Shown here in pieces: positions 17,760 to 26,495 of a DNA stretch of 64,000 nucleotides. Position 1 is the first letter of the stretch. Each line of letters begins with the position of its first letter. This DNA is from Mucilaginibacter sp. SG564. Lineage in GTDB: Bacteria > Bacteroidota > Bacteroidia > Sphingobacteriales > Sphingobacteriaceae. The position numbers and the translations under genes are program-made. Under the pieces are notes generated by a model that saw only the letters and a list, made by a program, of their open reading frames with translations, was not told where the DNA came from and did no database searches. The stretch spans positions 409,902 through 473,901 of the forward strand of contig NZ_JABGNA010000004.1 in assembly GCF_013149275.1 (NCBI RefSeq), given 5' to 3'.

Positions 17760-18185
17760 ATGAAATATATTGTTTATGTAAGCACGGCTGTAAGGCTGAT
17801 GACTGAAGAAGAGCTTTTAGATTTGCTTACTATTGCTCGCACCAAAAATAAAAAGTATAGCGTTACAGGCATGCTGCTATACTGCCAGGGCACTTTTATG
17901 CAAGTGCTGGAAGGCGAAGAAAGTTCAGTGGATCTGATTTACAGAGCTATCGAATTGGACTTCATCAGGCACAAGAACATCATCAAACTAGCGTCCGGAG
18001 TACTCGAACAAAGAAACTTCCCAGACTGGTCAATGGGATTTGCCTCTATAAATTCAGAAACCCTGCAGGAAATTGAAGGATTTCTTAGTTCGCCCGAACT
18101 AAGTTTAACCAAGAACTCTGAACATATCACCATTAATATGCTTAAAAATTTTGTTGATAATAATAAGCTATATATTTCCTTTTAA
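17760..18185 (+). CDS. short BLUF-domain blue-light photoreceptor
   Basis: Stand-alone BLUF protein of 141 aa that should bind FAD non-covalently. The photocycle residues are in place: Tyr6 in YIVYVS, Asn30 in ARTKN, Gln48 in GTFMQVLEGE, with Trp90 and Met92 in DWSMGF. After the roughly 95-residue BLUF core there is only a short helical extension to the C-terminus and no effector domain (no EAL, GGDEF or cyclase), so it would signal through protein contacts. No partner gene is adjacent: the upstream gene is a hydrolase and the downstream gene is convergent. Confidence 0.93.
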   Translation: MKYIVYVSTAVRLMTEEELLDLLTIARTKNKKYSVTGMLLYCQGTFMQVLEGEESSVDLIYRAIELDFIRHKNIIKLASGVLEQRNFPDWSMGFASINSETLQEIEGFLSSPELSLTKNSEHITINMLKNFVDNNKLYISF

Positions 18186-18360
18186 CCTCCAACTTTTATA
18201 ATAGCTATCCTTTTCAATACATTAGTTAAGGATAAAACAATAACTATTAGATAATGTTTTACACTTAAAATTCTTTTTCTATTGCAAATTAACAACAACG
18301 ACATATAAATTTACAATTACTTATTTAATTTATCACAAAATTAATAAATTTATAATTCAA

Positions 18361-18822
18361 TCACAATTTAATAAAACTCACCTTTTCTATCGCGCCTTTA
18401 TATTTATTTAAATGCCCAGTGTTGCGCACATTGATTTTACCTTTTATCGTAATAAATCTCTTATTGATCCGGGTAAACGTCCCGTTATTATATTGAAATA
18501 GTCCTTCGCGAGTACCAGTTAAGTATAATGGGCATTCCTGGCTAAAATCAACCCACAACGCTTTTTTAAAGGAGTGATCGGCAAAAAGACTATCATTTAA
18601 TAAAGCCGACTGCTCAACTCCTTCCACATATTTTCCAGTTACTTCTACATACTGACCATTATAGTTTTTCAAGTGACTCACCAGTTCTGTAAACTCAACC
18701 TTTTTAAAGGATATCCCATCATTACAATTGCTTTCGAAAACCTTGGGCTGTTTGCTGCACGATAGTAGTAATAACAGCAGTATGGCAGGGAAGAACAACG
18801 CATTTATTTTACCGGATACCAT
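18361..18822 (-). CDS. hypothetical lipoprotein
   Basis: A 153 aa protein with a lipoprotein signal (LFFPAILLLLLLSC, Cys at the SCSK junction). The mature part is short and beta-rich (VEVTGKYVEG, ALWVDF, FITIKGKINV), with the look of an OB-fold-like barrel. I do not recognise a family. It is transcribed toward the BLUF gene from a divergent region shared with the esterase gene on its other side. Confidence 0.7.
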   Translation of the reverse strand: MVSGKINALFFPAILLLLLLSCSKQPKVFESNCNDGISFKKVEFTELVSHLKNYNGQYVEVTGKYVEGVEQSALLNDSLFADHSFKKALWVDFSQECPLYLTGTREGLFQYNNGTFTRINKRFITIKGKINVRNTGHLNKYKGAIEKVSFIKL

Positions 18823-18996
18823 AACATCAAAAAAATCAGTTTTATGAATATAACGAAAACATTGTGAGGATAGTAGCGATACTTGCTAAGTATCTTTAAT
18901 ATTACACAATAAACAGGAGTAATTATTGATCTGTGCTAAATGCTTTTATAATATTGTAATTAAGCATTACATTTAGCTATCAATCAAACCAATTGT

Positions 18997-20577
18997 ATGA
19001 AACTGAAACTAATATTTATAGGGCTTTTGTTTTTCATAACATCAGCAGAAGCACAGCAAAAAATCATTCAATTATACCAGGGTGCTGCTCCGGGTTCCGA
19101 AAACTGGAACTGGACCGAAGGCGAAAGTGAAAATAAGCTATTTAATGTAAAGTTGGTTTACAATGTTGTACATCCTTCTCTGGAAGTATTTTTACCCGAT
19201 CCTGCTATCGCTACCGGCACCGCCGTGGTTATTTGCCCGGGTGGCGGTTTCGAGGTATTATCTATCAACAGCGAAGGTAATGATGTAGCTAAATGGCTTA
19301 ACCAACATGGCGTGGCCGCTTTTGTATTAAAATACCGATTGACGCAAAGCCTTACCAACGACCCCATGAAGGAGCTTGCTACCAATATGGCTAAAAAAGG
19401 TTTTGAACAAAGTCTTACCAAAATAATACCGTTAAGTATTGCCGATGCAAGGCAAGCCATTACTTATGTGCGCGAACATGCTTCTGAATATGGTTTGTCG
19501 CCATCATGTATAGGTATTATGGGGTTTTCGGCCGGCGGAACTTTGGCTGCGGCGTCGGCCTATAAATACACGCCCGCTAACAAGCCCGACTTTGTAGCGC
19601 CAATCTACCCGTATTTCCCCGCGGCATTGCAATCTGCCATTCCTGATGATGCGCCACCTTTGTTTCTGACTGCGGCTACTGATGATGACCTGCATCTTGC
19701 TCCTCATAGCGTCGATCTGTATTCTAAATGGCTCGCATCCAACCACAGCGCCGAACTGCATTTGTATGCAAAAGGGAGCCATGGTTTTGGCATGCGTAAA
19801 CAAAATATACCTACAGATACCTGGATAGAGCGTTTTAACGACTGGCTGGGCTTAAAAGGCTTTTTAAAACCGGTAGATCCGAAGGCCAAATCACCACAGG
19901 AAAAACTGGCTGAGGTGGAAAACAATCACAAAAAATATGATGAGCAGCTGCGTAAGGACTGGGCCAATATTAAACGCTACGCAGCCGATAACGAAAAGGT
20001 AATTGCACAAGAGGCTAACCCTAAGAGTGTGGTTTACATGGGCGACTCGATCACTGATTTCTGGATCAGAAGCGACTCTGCATTTTTTGCAGGCAAGCCT
20101 TATCATGACCGGGGCATCAGCGGGCAAACTACCACTCAGATGCTGGTGCGTTTCCGTGATGATGTGATCAACTTAAAACCCGGCGTGGTAGTGATACTGG
20201 CAGGCATTAATGATATTGCCGAAAACAATGGCCCCATCAAATTGGAAGATGTTTTTGGCAATATTCAATCCATGGCGCTGCTGGCTAAAGCCGCCGGTAT
20301 TAAGGTAGTTCTTTCGTCGGTATTACCAGCATTTGATTTTCCCTGGCGCCCGGGAATGGCTCCTGCCGAAAAGGTAGTACGTCTGAATGCCATGATCAAA
20401 GATTTTGCCGATAAAAACCGCATGGTATATCTTGATTATTTTTCGGCTATGGCCGATGAGCGCAAGGGCTTGCCTCAATCTTTATCCGGCGACGGCGTAC
20501 ACCCCAACCTGGCCGGTTACAAAGTAATGGAACCACTGGTCGAAAAAGCTATTGCTGAGGCTTTAAAACGCAAGTAA
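18997..20577 (+). CDS. two-domain secreted esterase: alpha/beta-hydrolase fused to SGNH hydrolase
   Basis: 526 aa with a signal peptide (MKLKLIFIGLLFFITSAEAQ). Residues about 25-290 form an alpha/beta-hydrolase of the BD-FAE/acetylesterase type: oxyanion region CPGGGF, nucleophile Ser178 in GFSAGG, and His262 in GSHGFG. Residues about 340-526 form an SGNH hydrolase: GDS with Ser351, block II GISGQTT, block III GIND (Asn405) and Asp499/His502 in DGVHP. Both active sites look intact. This fits removal of acetyl or other ester groups from plant polysaccharides. A hairpin terminator follows; the NPP gene comes next. Confidence 0.9.
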   Translation: MKLKLIFIGLLFFITSAEAQQKIIQLYQGAAPGSENWNWTEGESENKLFNVKLVYNVVHPSLEVFLPDPAIATGTAVVICPGGGFEVLSINSEGNDVAKWLNQHGVAAFVLKYRLTQSLTNDPMKELATNMAKKGFEQSLTKIIPLSIADARQAITYVREHASEYGLSPSCIGIMGFSAGGTLAAASAYKYTPANKPDFVAPIYPYFPAALQSAIPDDAPPLFLTAATDDDLHLAPHSVDLYSKWLASNHSAELHLYAKGSHGFGMRKQNIPTDTWIERFNDWLGLKGFLKPVDPKAKSPQEKLAEVENNHKKYDEQLRKDWANIKRYAADNEKVIAQEANPKSVVYMGDSITDFWIRSDSAFFAGKPYHDRGISGQTTTQMLVRFRDDVINLKPGVVVILAGINDIAENNGPIKLEDVFGNIQSMALLAKAAGIKVVLSSVLPAFDFPWRPGMAPAEKVVRLNAMIKDFADKNRMVYLDYFSAMADERKGLPQSLSGDGVHPNLAGYKVMEPLVEKAIAEALKRK

Positions 20578-20584
20578 GCGCGTT

Positions 20585-20622
20585 TAAATTACCTCTCTCA
20601 AAATCATGAGCGAGGTAATTTA
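20585..20622 (+). terminator. hairpin after the esterase gene
   Basis: Perfect 11-bp stem (taaattacctc 20585-20595 with gaggtaattta 20612-20622) starting eight bases after the stop codon. No long T-run follows, so termination strength is uncertain. Confidence 0.6.
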
Positions 20623-20679
20623 ACTCAATCATATCAAAACGATAATGCTATTGGTATAAATTTGCGCATATCGTTATCT

Positions 20680-21948
20680 ATGAAAAAGTACATCCTCTTT
20701 ATTGCAGTCTTTTTGCAAGCCGTAATCTCATTTGGACAGGCAGACACCGTTCAGAAGATCATACCCGGTCGTAAAAACAGTATCAGACAGCAAAACAAGC
20801 CATACGTGATCCTGATTTCGGCGGATGGTTTTAGATATGATTACGCAAAAAAATACCAGGCTCCCCATCTACTTGCCTTAAGTAAGGAGGGTGTGAGCGC
20901 CGCGTCGATGGTTCCATCCTACCCATCCGTTACTTTTCCTAATCATTATGCTTTAGTAAGCGGTCTGTATCCTTCGCATTCGGGCCTGGTCAATAACGCT
21001 TTTTATGACCGTGACCGGCACGATACCTATTACATGGGCACCAAAGCCAAAGTTGCTAATGGTTCCTGGTATTACGGTTCGCCATTATGGGTATTGGCAG
21101 AACAGCAGAGCATGCTTTCGGCCAGTTTTTACTGGGTCGCCTCAGAGGCCGCTATACAGAACATCCGCCCAACCTATTATTATACTTATAATGAAAAGAT
21201 AGCTATTCATGACCGTATTGAGGCTGTGGTAAAATGGCTAAAACTGCCACCAGCCGAGCGCCCGCACCTGATCACTTTCTACTTTCCGCAGGTTGATCAC
21301 GCCGGGCACATGTATGGCCCCGACGCGCCCGAAACAGCCCATGAGGTACATTTTGTGGATTCGGCGGTTAATGAGCTAAACACAGCTGTAAAAACAACCG
21401 GGATCAAAGCAAACTTCATTTTTGTATCAGACCATGGCATGACCTATGTCGACAAAGAACACCCCATCGGTATTCCCGCGGCTATTGATACCTCTAAATT
21501 TTTAGTATCTGGCGATGGTATCCTGGTGGAACTGTATGCCAAAAACAAAACCGATATCGACGGTGCTTACAAAAAGTTAAAACAGGAATCGGTTGATTAT
21601 GACGTGTATCTTAAAACCAATGTCCCGGCCAGATTACATTACGGCCAGGCCGATGATTGGCACAATCGCATTGGCGACATATTGCTAATACCCCACTACC
21701 CTAAAGTGTTTAACTTATCCAACAGAAAAATACATCCGGGCTGGCATGGATATGACCCTACTGTGGTTAAGGATATGCATGCCACCTTCCTGGCCTGGGG
21801 ACCTTCTTTTAAAAAGCACACCACCATTCCATCATTTGAAAATGTATCGGTTTTTAACCTCGTAAAAAGTATATTAGGCCTTAAATATTCGGGCAAGGTT
21901 GATGGCACCGATAAACTGGCGCACACCATTCTGGTTAAAAAGAAATAA
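20680..21948 (+). CDS. nucleotide pyrophosphatase/phosphodiesterase (NPP), alkaline phosphatase superfamily
   Basis: Secreted two-metal phosphodiesterase of 422 aa. The ATG at 20680 opens a signal peptide (MKKYILFIAVFLQAVISFGQ); an upstream TTG is unlikely. Family motifs: ISADGFRYDY with Asp49, nucleophile Thr85 in PSVTFPNHY, YPSHSGLVNN, and the metal ligands in PQVDHAGHMYGP and SDHGM. Substrates of the family include nucleotides, nucleotide sugars and lipid choline heads, and I cannot choose among them. The next gene starts six bases after the stop. Confidence 0.92.
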   Translation: MKKYILFIAVFLQAVISFGQADTVQKIIPGRKNSIRQQNKPYVILISADGFRYDYAKKYQAPHLLALSKEGVSAASMVPSYPSVTFPNHYALVSGLYPSHSGLVNNAFYDRDRHDTYYMGTKAKVANGSWYYGSPLWVLAEQQSMLSASFYWVASEAAIQNIRPTYYYTYNEKIAIHDRIEAVVKWLKLPPAERPHLITFYFPQVDHAGHMYGPDAPETAHEVHFVDSAVNELNTAVKTTGIKANFIFVSDHGMTYVDKEHPIGIPAAIDTSKFLVSGDGILVELYAKNKTDIDGAYKKLKQESVDYDVYLKTNVPARLHYGQADDWHNRIGDILLIPHYPKVFNLSNRKIHPGWHGYDPTVVKDMHATFLAWGPSFKKHTTIPSFENVSVFNLVKSILGLKYSGKVDGTDKLAHTILVKKK

Positions 21949-21954
21949 ACAAAG

Positions 21955-22464
21955 ATGAAAAAAATCTTTTTGCTTCTATGCAGTTTTATGGGCCTGTTCA
22001 TCATTCATGTTAATGCGCAGGATACCACCTTGGTTAAGCAAAGAGCTAATTTACTGGCGCAAGCCATGATAAAAGGCGATTACCCAACGATTATCAATAA
22101 CACCTATCCTAAAGCCATACAAATGGCCGGAGGCAAAGAAAAAATGATTCAGCTTATTAGTACAGGTATTGAGCAGATGAAGGGCATGGGCCTGAGTTTT
22201 GATGCAATTTCTATGGGTACTCCTGGCAAATTTTATAAGGCCGGTACCGAAATTCATTGTCTGGTACCAGAAAATATAACATTTAAAACACCTCAGGGTC
22301 GTTTACTATCACATAGTAACTTATTAGGAATAAGCAAAGATGGCGGTAAAAGTTGGACCTTTTTAGATGTCAACAATTCAAGTAGGGAAAAGCTAAAGCT
22401 GATATTACCTAACATTAATCCTGATTTACAAATACCCAAAGCTACTGTTGAGCAGATACCTTAG
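21955..22464 (+). CDS. exported hypothetical protein cotranscribed with the NPP gene
   Basis: A 169 aa protein with signal peptide MKKIFLLLCSFMGLFIIHVNAQ. The mature sequence begins with helices (LVKQRANLLAQAMIKGDY, IQLISTGIEQMKGMG) followed by beta strands (GTEIHCLVPENITFKT, KDGGKSWTFLDV), an NTF2- or cystatin-like layout. I do not recognise a named family. It begins six bases after the NPP stop codon, so it shares that transcript and may act on or with the same secreted substrate. Confidence 0.78.
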   Translation: MKKIFLLLCSFMGLFIIHVNAQDTTLVKQRANLLAQAMIKGDYPTIINNTYPKAIQMAGGKEKMIQLISTGIEQMKGMGLSFDAISMGTPGKFYKAGTEIHCLVPENITFKTPQGRLLSHSNLLGISKDGGKSWTFLDVNNSSREKLKLILPNINPDLQIPKATVEQIP

Positions 22465-22481
22465 ATTTGCATTTTATTCGC

Positions 22482-23327
22482 ATGACAAACGTGTACATAC
22501 CTGAAACTACCGAAAACCAAAGCAGGGTAACTGCGGGTAATATTTCGTTTGTGCATTACCAGGAGCAGGATAGCCTTCAAAATAGCCGGGTAGTATTTAA
22601 TTGTTATGCCATTAGCTTTGTGATCAATGGCGAAAAGGCTATTTATCGTCCGTCTGATAATACAGTAGTACACACCGGTGAAGGTATTGTGATACCCCAG
22701 GGCCACTCTATCATGGCCGAGCATACACTTAATGAATATCAATACAGCAGCATCCTGGTGTTTTTTCCAGCGAGCGTGGCTATTGGTTTCTTAAATAAAT
22801 ATCAGCTAAATAGTAAAACTTCGGCTACTCCCGATTATATTAAATTCAGGCAGACCAATTACCTCGCGGGCTATATTAAAAGCCTGCAGATCCTGATACA
22901 CGAAGGACAAAATTTGTCCTATGAACTGGCGGTGAACAAAGTAGAAGAACTGCTGCTGGTTTTACTGCAAGGCCACCAGTCGCAATTGATCGCTTTGTTA
23001 CAGAGTAATGCACCCTCACCTGCCCTGTTGTTAAAAAATGTAGTGGAGAACAATCTCTTCAATAACCTTACGCTCGAAGAGCTGGCCTTTTTGGCCCACA
23101 AAAGCCTGGCATCATTTAAGCGCGATTTTGAAAAAGCGTACCACATCGCCCCCGGTAAATACATTCGCGAGCGCAAACTGGAAATAGCGCGGCAGGAATT
23201 ATCGCAAGGCAAAAATGCGACCTCCCTATACCTTGATCTGGGTTATGATAATCTGTCTAACTTTTCATCAGCCTTTAAAAAGAAATTTGGGTTAAGCCCT
23301 AAGCAATATCAACTCGGCGTACAGTAA
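22482..23327 (+). CDS. AraC family transcriptional regulator
   Basis: A 281 aa regulator started at ATG 22482; it lies 17 bases after the preceding gene. The N-terminal cupin-like sensor domain is followed by the C-terminal double helix-turn-helix (LEELAFLAHKSLASFKRDF, then YLDLGYDNLSNFSSAFKKKFGLSP). It resembles the AraC protein at 51466-52269 in both HTH blocks (SLASFKRDFEK; YLDxGxxNLSxFS). Close spacing suggests it belongs to the NPP transcript and may control it. Confidence 0.9.
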   Translation: MTNVYIPETTENQSRVTAGNISFVHYQEQDSLQNSRVVFNCYAISFVINGEKAIYRPSDNTVVHTGEGIVIPQGHSIMAEHTLNEYQYSSILVFFPASVAIGFLNKYQLNSKTSATPDYIKFRQTNYLAGYIKSLQILIHEGQNLSYELAVNKVEELLLVLLQGHQSQLIALLQSNAPSPALLLKNVVENNLFNNLTLEELAFLAHKSLASFKRDFEKAYHIAPGKYIRERKLEIARQELSQGKNATSLYLDLGYDNLSNFSSAFKKKFGLSPKQYQLGVQ

Positions 23328-23348
23328 GTACCCAAACTCCAAAACGTC

Positions 23349-23369
23349 ATCCCGAATTTATTTCGGGAT
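23349..23369. repeat. short intergenic palindrome
   Basis: atcccgaa-tttat-ttcgggat, an 8-bp perfect stem just after the AraC stop. Sequences of this exact kind are common dispersed intergenic hairpins in bacteria and could also serve as a terminator. Confidence 0.55.
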
Positions 23370-23405
23370 CCCACATGATTTATTGTAGAAGCACATATAA
23401 TAAAA

Positions 23406-23484
23406 AGGGCTGTCAGTCTGAGCTTGTCGAAGATTCGTGCGCAGAGGCCTGCCCACTATGGTTCAACGGGCTCACCATGACACC
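23406..23484. repeat. dispersed intergenic inverted repeat, copy A
   Basis: Two imperfectly complementary arms (ggctgtcagtctgagc at the left; gctcaccatgacacc at the right) form a BIME-like hairpin. The part 23449-23484 recurs in inverted orientation at 26335-26370 with one mismatch in 36 bases. No ORF. Confidence 0.7.
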
Positions 23485-23616
23485 CTGTTTTTATTGTCCT
23501 GTATGCAGCCAATATTATTGATCTGAGCCGTTTTCAATAGTTTTTGAACCTATACCAATAACCACAAGGCATTAAACATCGTCAATTTTGGATAAATAAA
23601 TATTATCCAAAAGATT

Positions 23617-24159
23617 ATGAAAACATTCATCTTATTTGTGTTTGCTGTAAGCCTTGGTTCCATTGTAAATGCACAAACCTTTACCCTTAAAAGCAAAGAT
23701 CTGGGAGGTCAGTTCACTAACGAATTTGTTGCTAATACATTTGGTTGTAGTGGCAGCAACAAATCGCCGCAACTGGAATGGCAAAACGCCCCGACTGGTA
23801 CACAAAGCTTCGCGGTAACTATATATGACCCCCAAGCCCCTACCGGCAGTGGTTGGTGGCATTGGGTTATTTTTGATATCCCCGCCAATGTACACGAATT
23901 AAAACAGGGAGCCGGCAATCCTTCGGCCGGGATAGCACCGGCTGGTAGCATACAGGGACTAACAGATGCGCTCGTTCCTGGCTATAGCGGCCCTTGCCCA
24001 CCCGAAAACGACGCGGTCCACAGCTATGTGATCACGGTTTATGCCTTAAAATCAGCCAAACTTGGTGTTGATAACAAAGTTTCGGCGGCCTTAACCGGCT
24101 TTATGCTGAATCAAAATGTGATATCCAAAGCATCGTTGGTGGTATATTATAAAAGGTAA
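23617..24159 (+). CDS. YbhB/YbcL family (PEBP / Raf kinase inhibitor-like) exported protein
   Basis: Phosphatidylethanolamine-binding-protein fold, 180 aa with a signal peptide ending at VNAQ. Recognisable blocks are NKSPQLEWQNAP, VTIYDPQAPTGSGWWHWV (the ligand-pocket Asp-Pro and WWHW) and GYSGPCPPENDAVHSYVITV. The length is typical. Bacterial members have no settled function. It stands alone between two hairpins. Confidence 0.93.
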   Translation: MKTFILFVFAVSLGSIVNAQTFTLKSKDLGGQFTNEFVANTFGCSGSNKSPQLEWQNAPTGTQSFAVTIYDPQAPTGSGWWHWVIFDIPANVHELKQGAGNPSAGIAPAGSIQGLTDALVPGYSGPCPPENDAVHSYVITVYALKSAKLGVDNKVSAALTGFMLNQNVISKASLVVYYKR

Positions 24160-24177
24160 GATAAATCTAAACTGTTG

Positions 24178-24205
24178 CATCTGCCCCGAAATTTTGGGGC
24201 AGATG
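24178..24205 (+). terminator. hairpin terminator after the PEBP gene
   Basis: Perfect 10-bp GC-rich stem (catctgcccc with ggggcagatg) and 8-nt loop, followed by taattttg. It begins 18 bases after the stop codon. Confidence 0.7.
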
Positions 24206-24290
24206 TAATTTTGTAGGTACATAATCGGGCTGGCTATTTTTAATTAGCTAAATATTTTGTTATTTGTAATAGCTTAAAATCCCACCGTTT

Positions 24291-25916
24291 ATGCACAGAA
24301 GAAACTTCCTGAAAACAGGCTCATTAGCAGGTTTAACAATATCAACTTTGGTAGCCGCTTCATGCAGTCAGCCTGCGGAAGAAAAAAAGATCGATGATGC
24401 TGCTAACAACAAGGACGATCTGTTTGAACTATCTGAAGTTACCATCGCCTATCTGCAGCAAAAAATGCAGGCCAAAGAATATACTTCGCGCCTCATTACC
24501 GAACTTTACCTGAAACGTATAGACAAAATAGACAAGAACGGGCCAAAACTAAACTCGGTTATCGAACTCAATAAAGATGCGTTGAATATGGCCGATGCCA
24601 TGGATAAAGAACGTGCACAAGGCAAAGTTCGTGGTCCTTTGCATGGCATACCCGTGCTCATCAAAGACAATATCAATACCGGCGATAATATGCACACCAC
24701 TGCCGGGGCACTGGCACTGGCTGATAATTTTGCCAAACAGGACGCCTTCATCATACACAAACTGCGCGAAGCAGGCGCGGTAATCCTGGGCAAAACTAAT
24801 TTAAGCGAATGGGCCAACTTTCGCTCCACACACTCTACCAGTGCATGGAGCAGCCGTGGCGGGCAAACCAAATGCCCATATATATTGGATCGGAACCCGA
24901 GTGGTTCAAGCGCCGGTTCTGGCACAGCAGCGGCAGCCAATTTATGCGCTGTAGCTATCGGCACAGAGACTGATGGTTCTATCGTATCGCCATCATCAGT
25001 AAATGGCCTGGTGGGCATTAAACCTACCGTGGGCCTATGGAGCCGATCGGGCATCATCCCTATATCTAAAACACAGGATACCGCCGGACCAATGGCCCGC
25101 ACCGTTCAGGATGCCGCTATTGTTTTAGGTGTACTGGCTGGTATCGATCCGCAGGATACTTATACCCTCGCCAGTAAAGGAAAAGTGGCGGTCGACTATA
25201 CTAAATTTCTGGACGCAAACGGGCTGAAAGGCAAACGCCTCGGGGTAGAGAAATCTGCACTGGAAGGTAATCCAGCAGTGGTTGCTTTGCTGAATGATGC
25301 CATTAATACCCTGAAAAGCAAAGGCGCTACCATTGTTGAAATAGAACTGAACAAAGCCCTGAAAGACATTAGCCGGGGCGAGTTTACCGTATTGCTTTAT
25401 GAGTTTAAAGACGGCGTTAATAAGTATCTAAGCACGGCCAACAGTAAAATGAAAACACTGGCCGATGTGATCGCTTTTAACAAGCAGAACGAAGCCAAAG
25501 CCATGCCCTTTTTTAAACAGGAAACGCTGGAACTGGCTCAAAGCAAAGGCGACCTCACCAGCAAGGAGTATATTGACGCCTTGAAACAAACCAGCGAAGG
25601 CACCAGAAAAGCTATTGATAAAATACTGACGGATAATAAGCTGGATGCCATCATTGGCCCAACCAACGGCCCGTCCATCTGCATCGACCTGGTTAATGGC
25701 GATTATGATAACGGCTTCTCCTTCTCAGGTCCTGCCGCCAAAGCCGGCTATCCGCATATCACCGTGCCCATGGGTAAAGTACATGAGTTGCCTGTAGGGC
25801 TGTCGTTTTTCAGTACCGCTTATAAAGAGGCCGACATCGTTACGCTTGGCTACGCTTATGAACAGGCCTCGAAAAAAAGGACCGAACCTGTTTTTAAGCC
25901 AGACCTGTTTGCTTAA
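24291..25916 (+). CDS. amidase (amidase signature family), exported lipoprotein
   Basis: 541 aa. The N-terminus has a twin-arginine motif (RRNFLKTG) and a lipobox-like AASC, so it is probably exported folded and lipidated. The amidase-signature triad can be traced: Lys in LIKDNIN, cis-Ser in the GSSAGSG loop, and the nucleophile Ser in GTETDGSIVSPSS. VGIKPTVGLWSRSGIIPIS is the conserved stretch that follows. The substrate is not predictable from the sequence. The AraC-like gene starts 11 bases after the stop. Confidence 0.92.
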   Translation: MHRRNFLKTGSLAGLTISTLVAASCSQPAEEKKIDDAANNKDDLFELSEVTIAYLQQKMQAKEYTSRLITELYLKRIDKIDKNGPKLNSVIELNKDALNMADAMDKERAQGKVRGPLHGIPVLIKDNINTGDNMHTTAGALALADNFAKQDAFIIHKLREAGAVILGKTNLSEWANFRSTHSTSAWSSRGGQTKCPYILDRNPSGSSAGSGTAAAANLCAVAIGTETDGSIVSPSSVNGLVGIKPTVGLWSRSGIIPISKTQDTAGPMARTVQDAAIVLGVLAGIDPQDTYTLASKGKVAVDYTKFLDANGLKGKRLGVEKSALEGNPAVVALLNDAINTLKSKGATIVEIELNKALKDISRGEFTVLLYEFKDGVNKYLSTANSKMKTLADVIAFNKQNEAKAMPFFKQETLELAQSKGDLTSKEYIDALKQTSEGTRKAIDKILTDNKLDAIIGPTNGPSICIDLVNGDYDNGFSFSGPAAKAGYPHITVPMGKVHELPVGLSFFSTAYKEADIVTLGYAYEQASKKRTEPVFKPDLFA

Positions 25917-25927
25917 CTTTGTGTATC

Positions 25928-26332
25928 ATGGCAACAACACCCGTTCCTAAAAAGATACTGGCCAGGCAGCACGAAATAACCGCCGACTTTTTGAAGGCGC
26001 TTGACAGGCACCTGGATGATCTTTTGCAACACAAAGTTTTGGATATGATGGAGATTCGCGATTTTGCCGGTCAGCTGCACATCCACCCTACTCATTTAAG
26101 CAATACTATCAAATTAACCACTGGTCGTGCCCCATGTGATTTTTTTGAAGAAAGAATCATGAAGATAGCCAAAGATATGCTTCGGAGCAGTAACATATCT
26201 GTGGCTGAAATTGCTGCGGAACTTACTTTTGACCCATCCAACTTTACTAAGTTTTTTAAGCGCTTTGAAGGAGTTACACCCAAACAATACCGTGAACAGG
26301 TATTGATCAAACAATATGAACAGGTGGATTAA
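25928..26332 (+). CDS. AraC-type DNA-binding protein, HTH domain only
   Basis: 134 aa from the ATG at 25928. Nearly the whole protein is the double HTH (EIRDFAGQLHIHPTHLSNTI; ISVAEIAAELTFDPSNFTKFFKRFEGVTPKQYRE), preceded by about 35 helical residues. There is no ligand-binding domain. It is either the last gene of the amidase transcript or a regulator of the SDR gene that follows 163 bases downstream. Confidence 0.88.
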   Translation: MATTPVPKKILARQHEITADFLKALDRHLDDLLQHKVLDMMEIRDFAGQLHIHPTHLSNTIKLTTGRAPCDFFEERIMKIAKDMLRSSNISVAEIAAELTFDPSNFTKFFKRFEGVTPKQYREQVLIKQYEQVD

Positions 26333-26334
26333 AA

Positions 26335-26370
26335 GGTGTCATGGTGAGCCCGTTGAACCATACTGGGCAG
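26335..26370. repeat. dispersed intergenic repeat, inverted copy of 23449-23484
   Basis: 35 of 36 bases match the reverse complement of 23449-23484 (core gtgagcccgttgaaccat). It begins two bases after the AraC-like stop codon. The two opposed copies bracket the PEBP, amidase and AraC-like genes. Confidence 0.75.
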
Positions 26371-26495
26371 ACCTTTTAAACCACGAAATGAATACCATTT
26401 AATCTGAAACAGTTACCATTTAAACTGAAGTAGTCACCATAATTACAACACTATTTAGCTGCAACTTTGTATCATAAACAATAAACAAAAATAAA

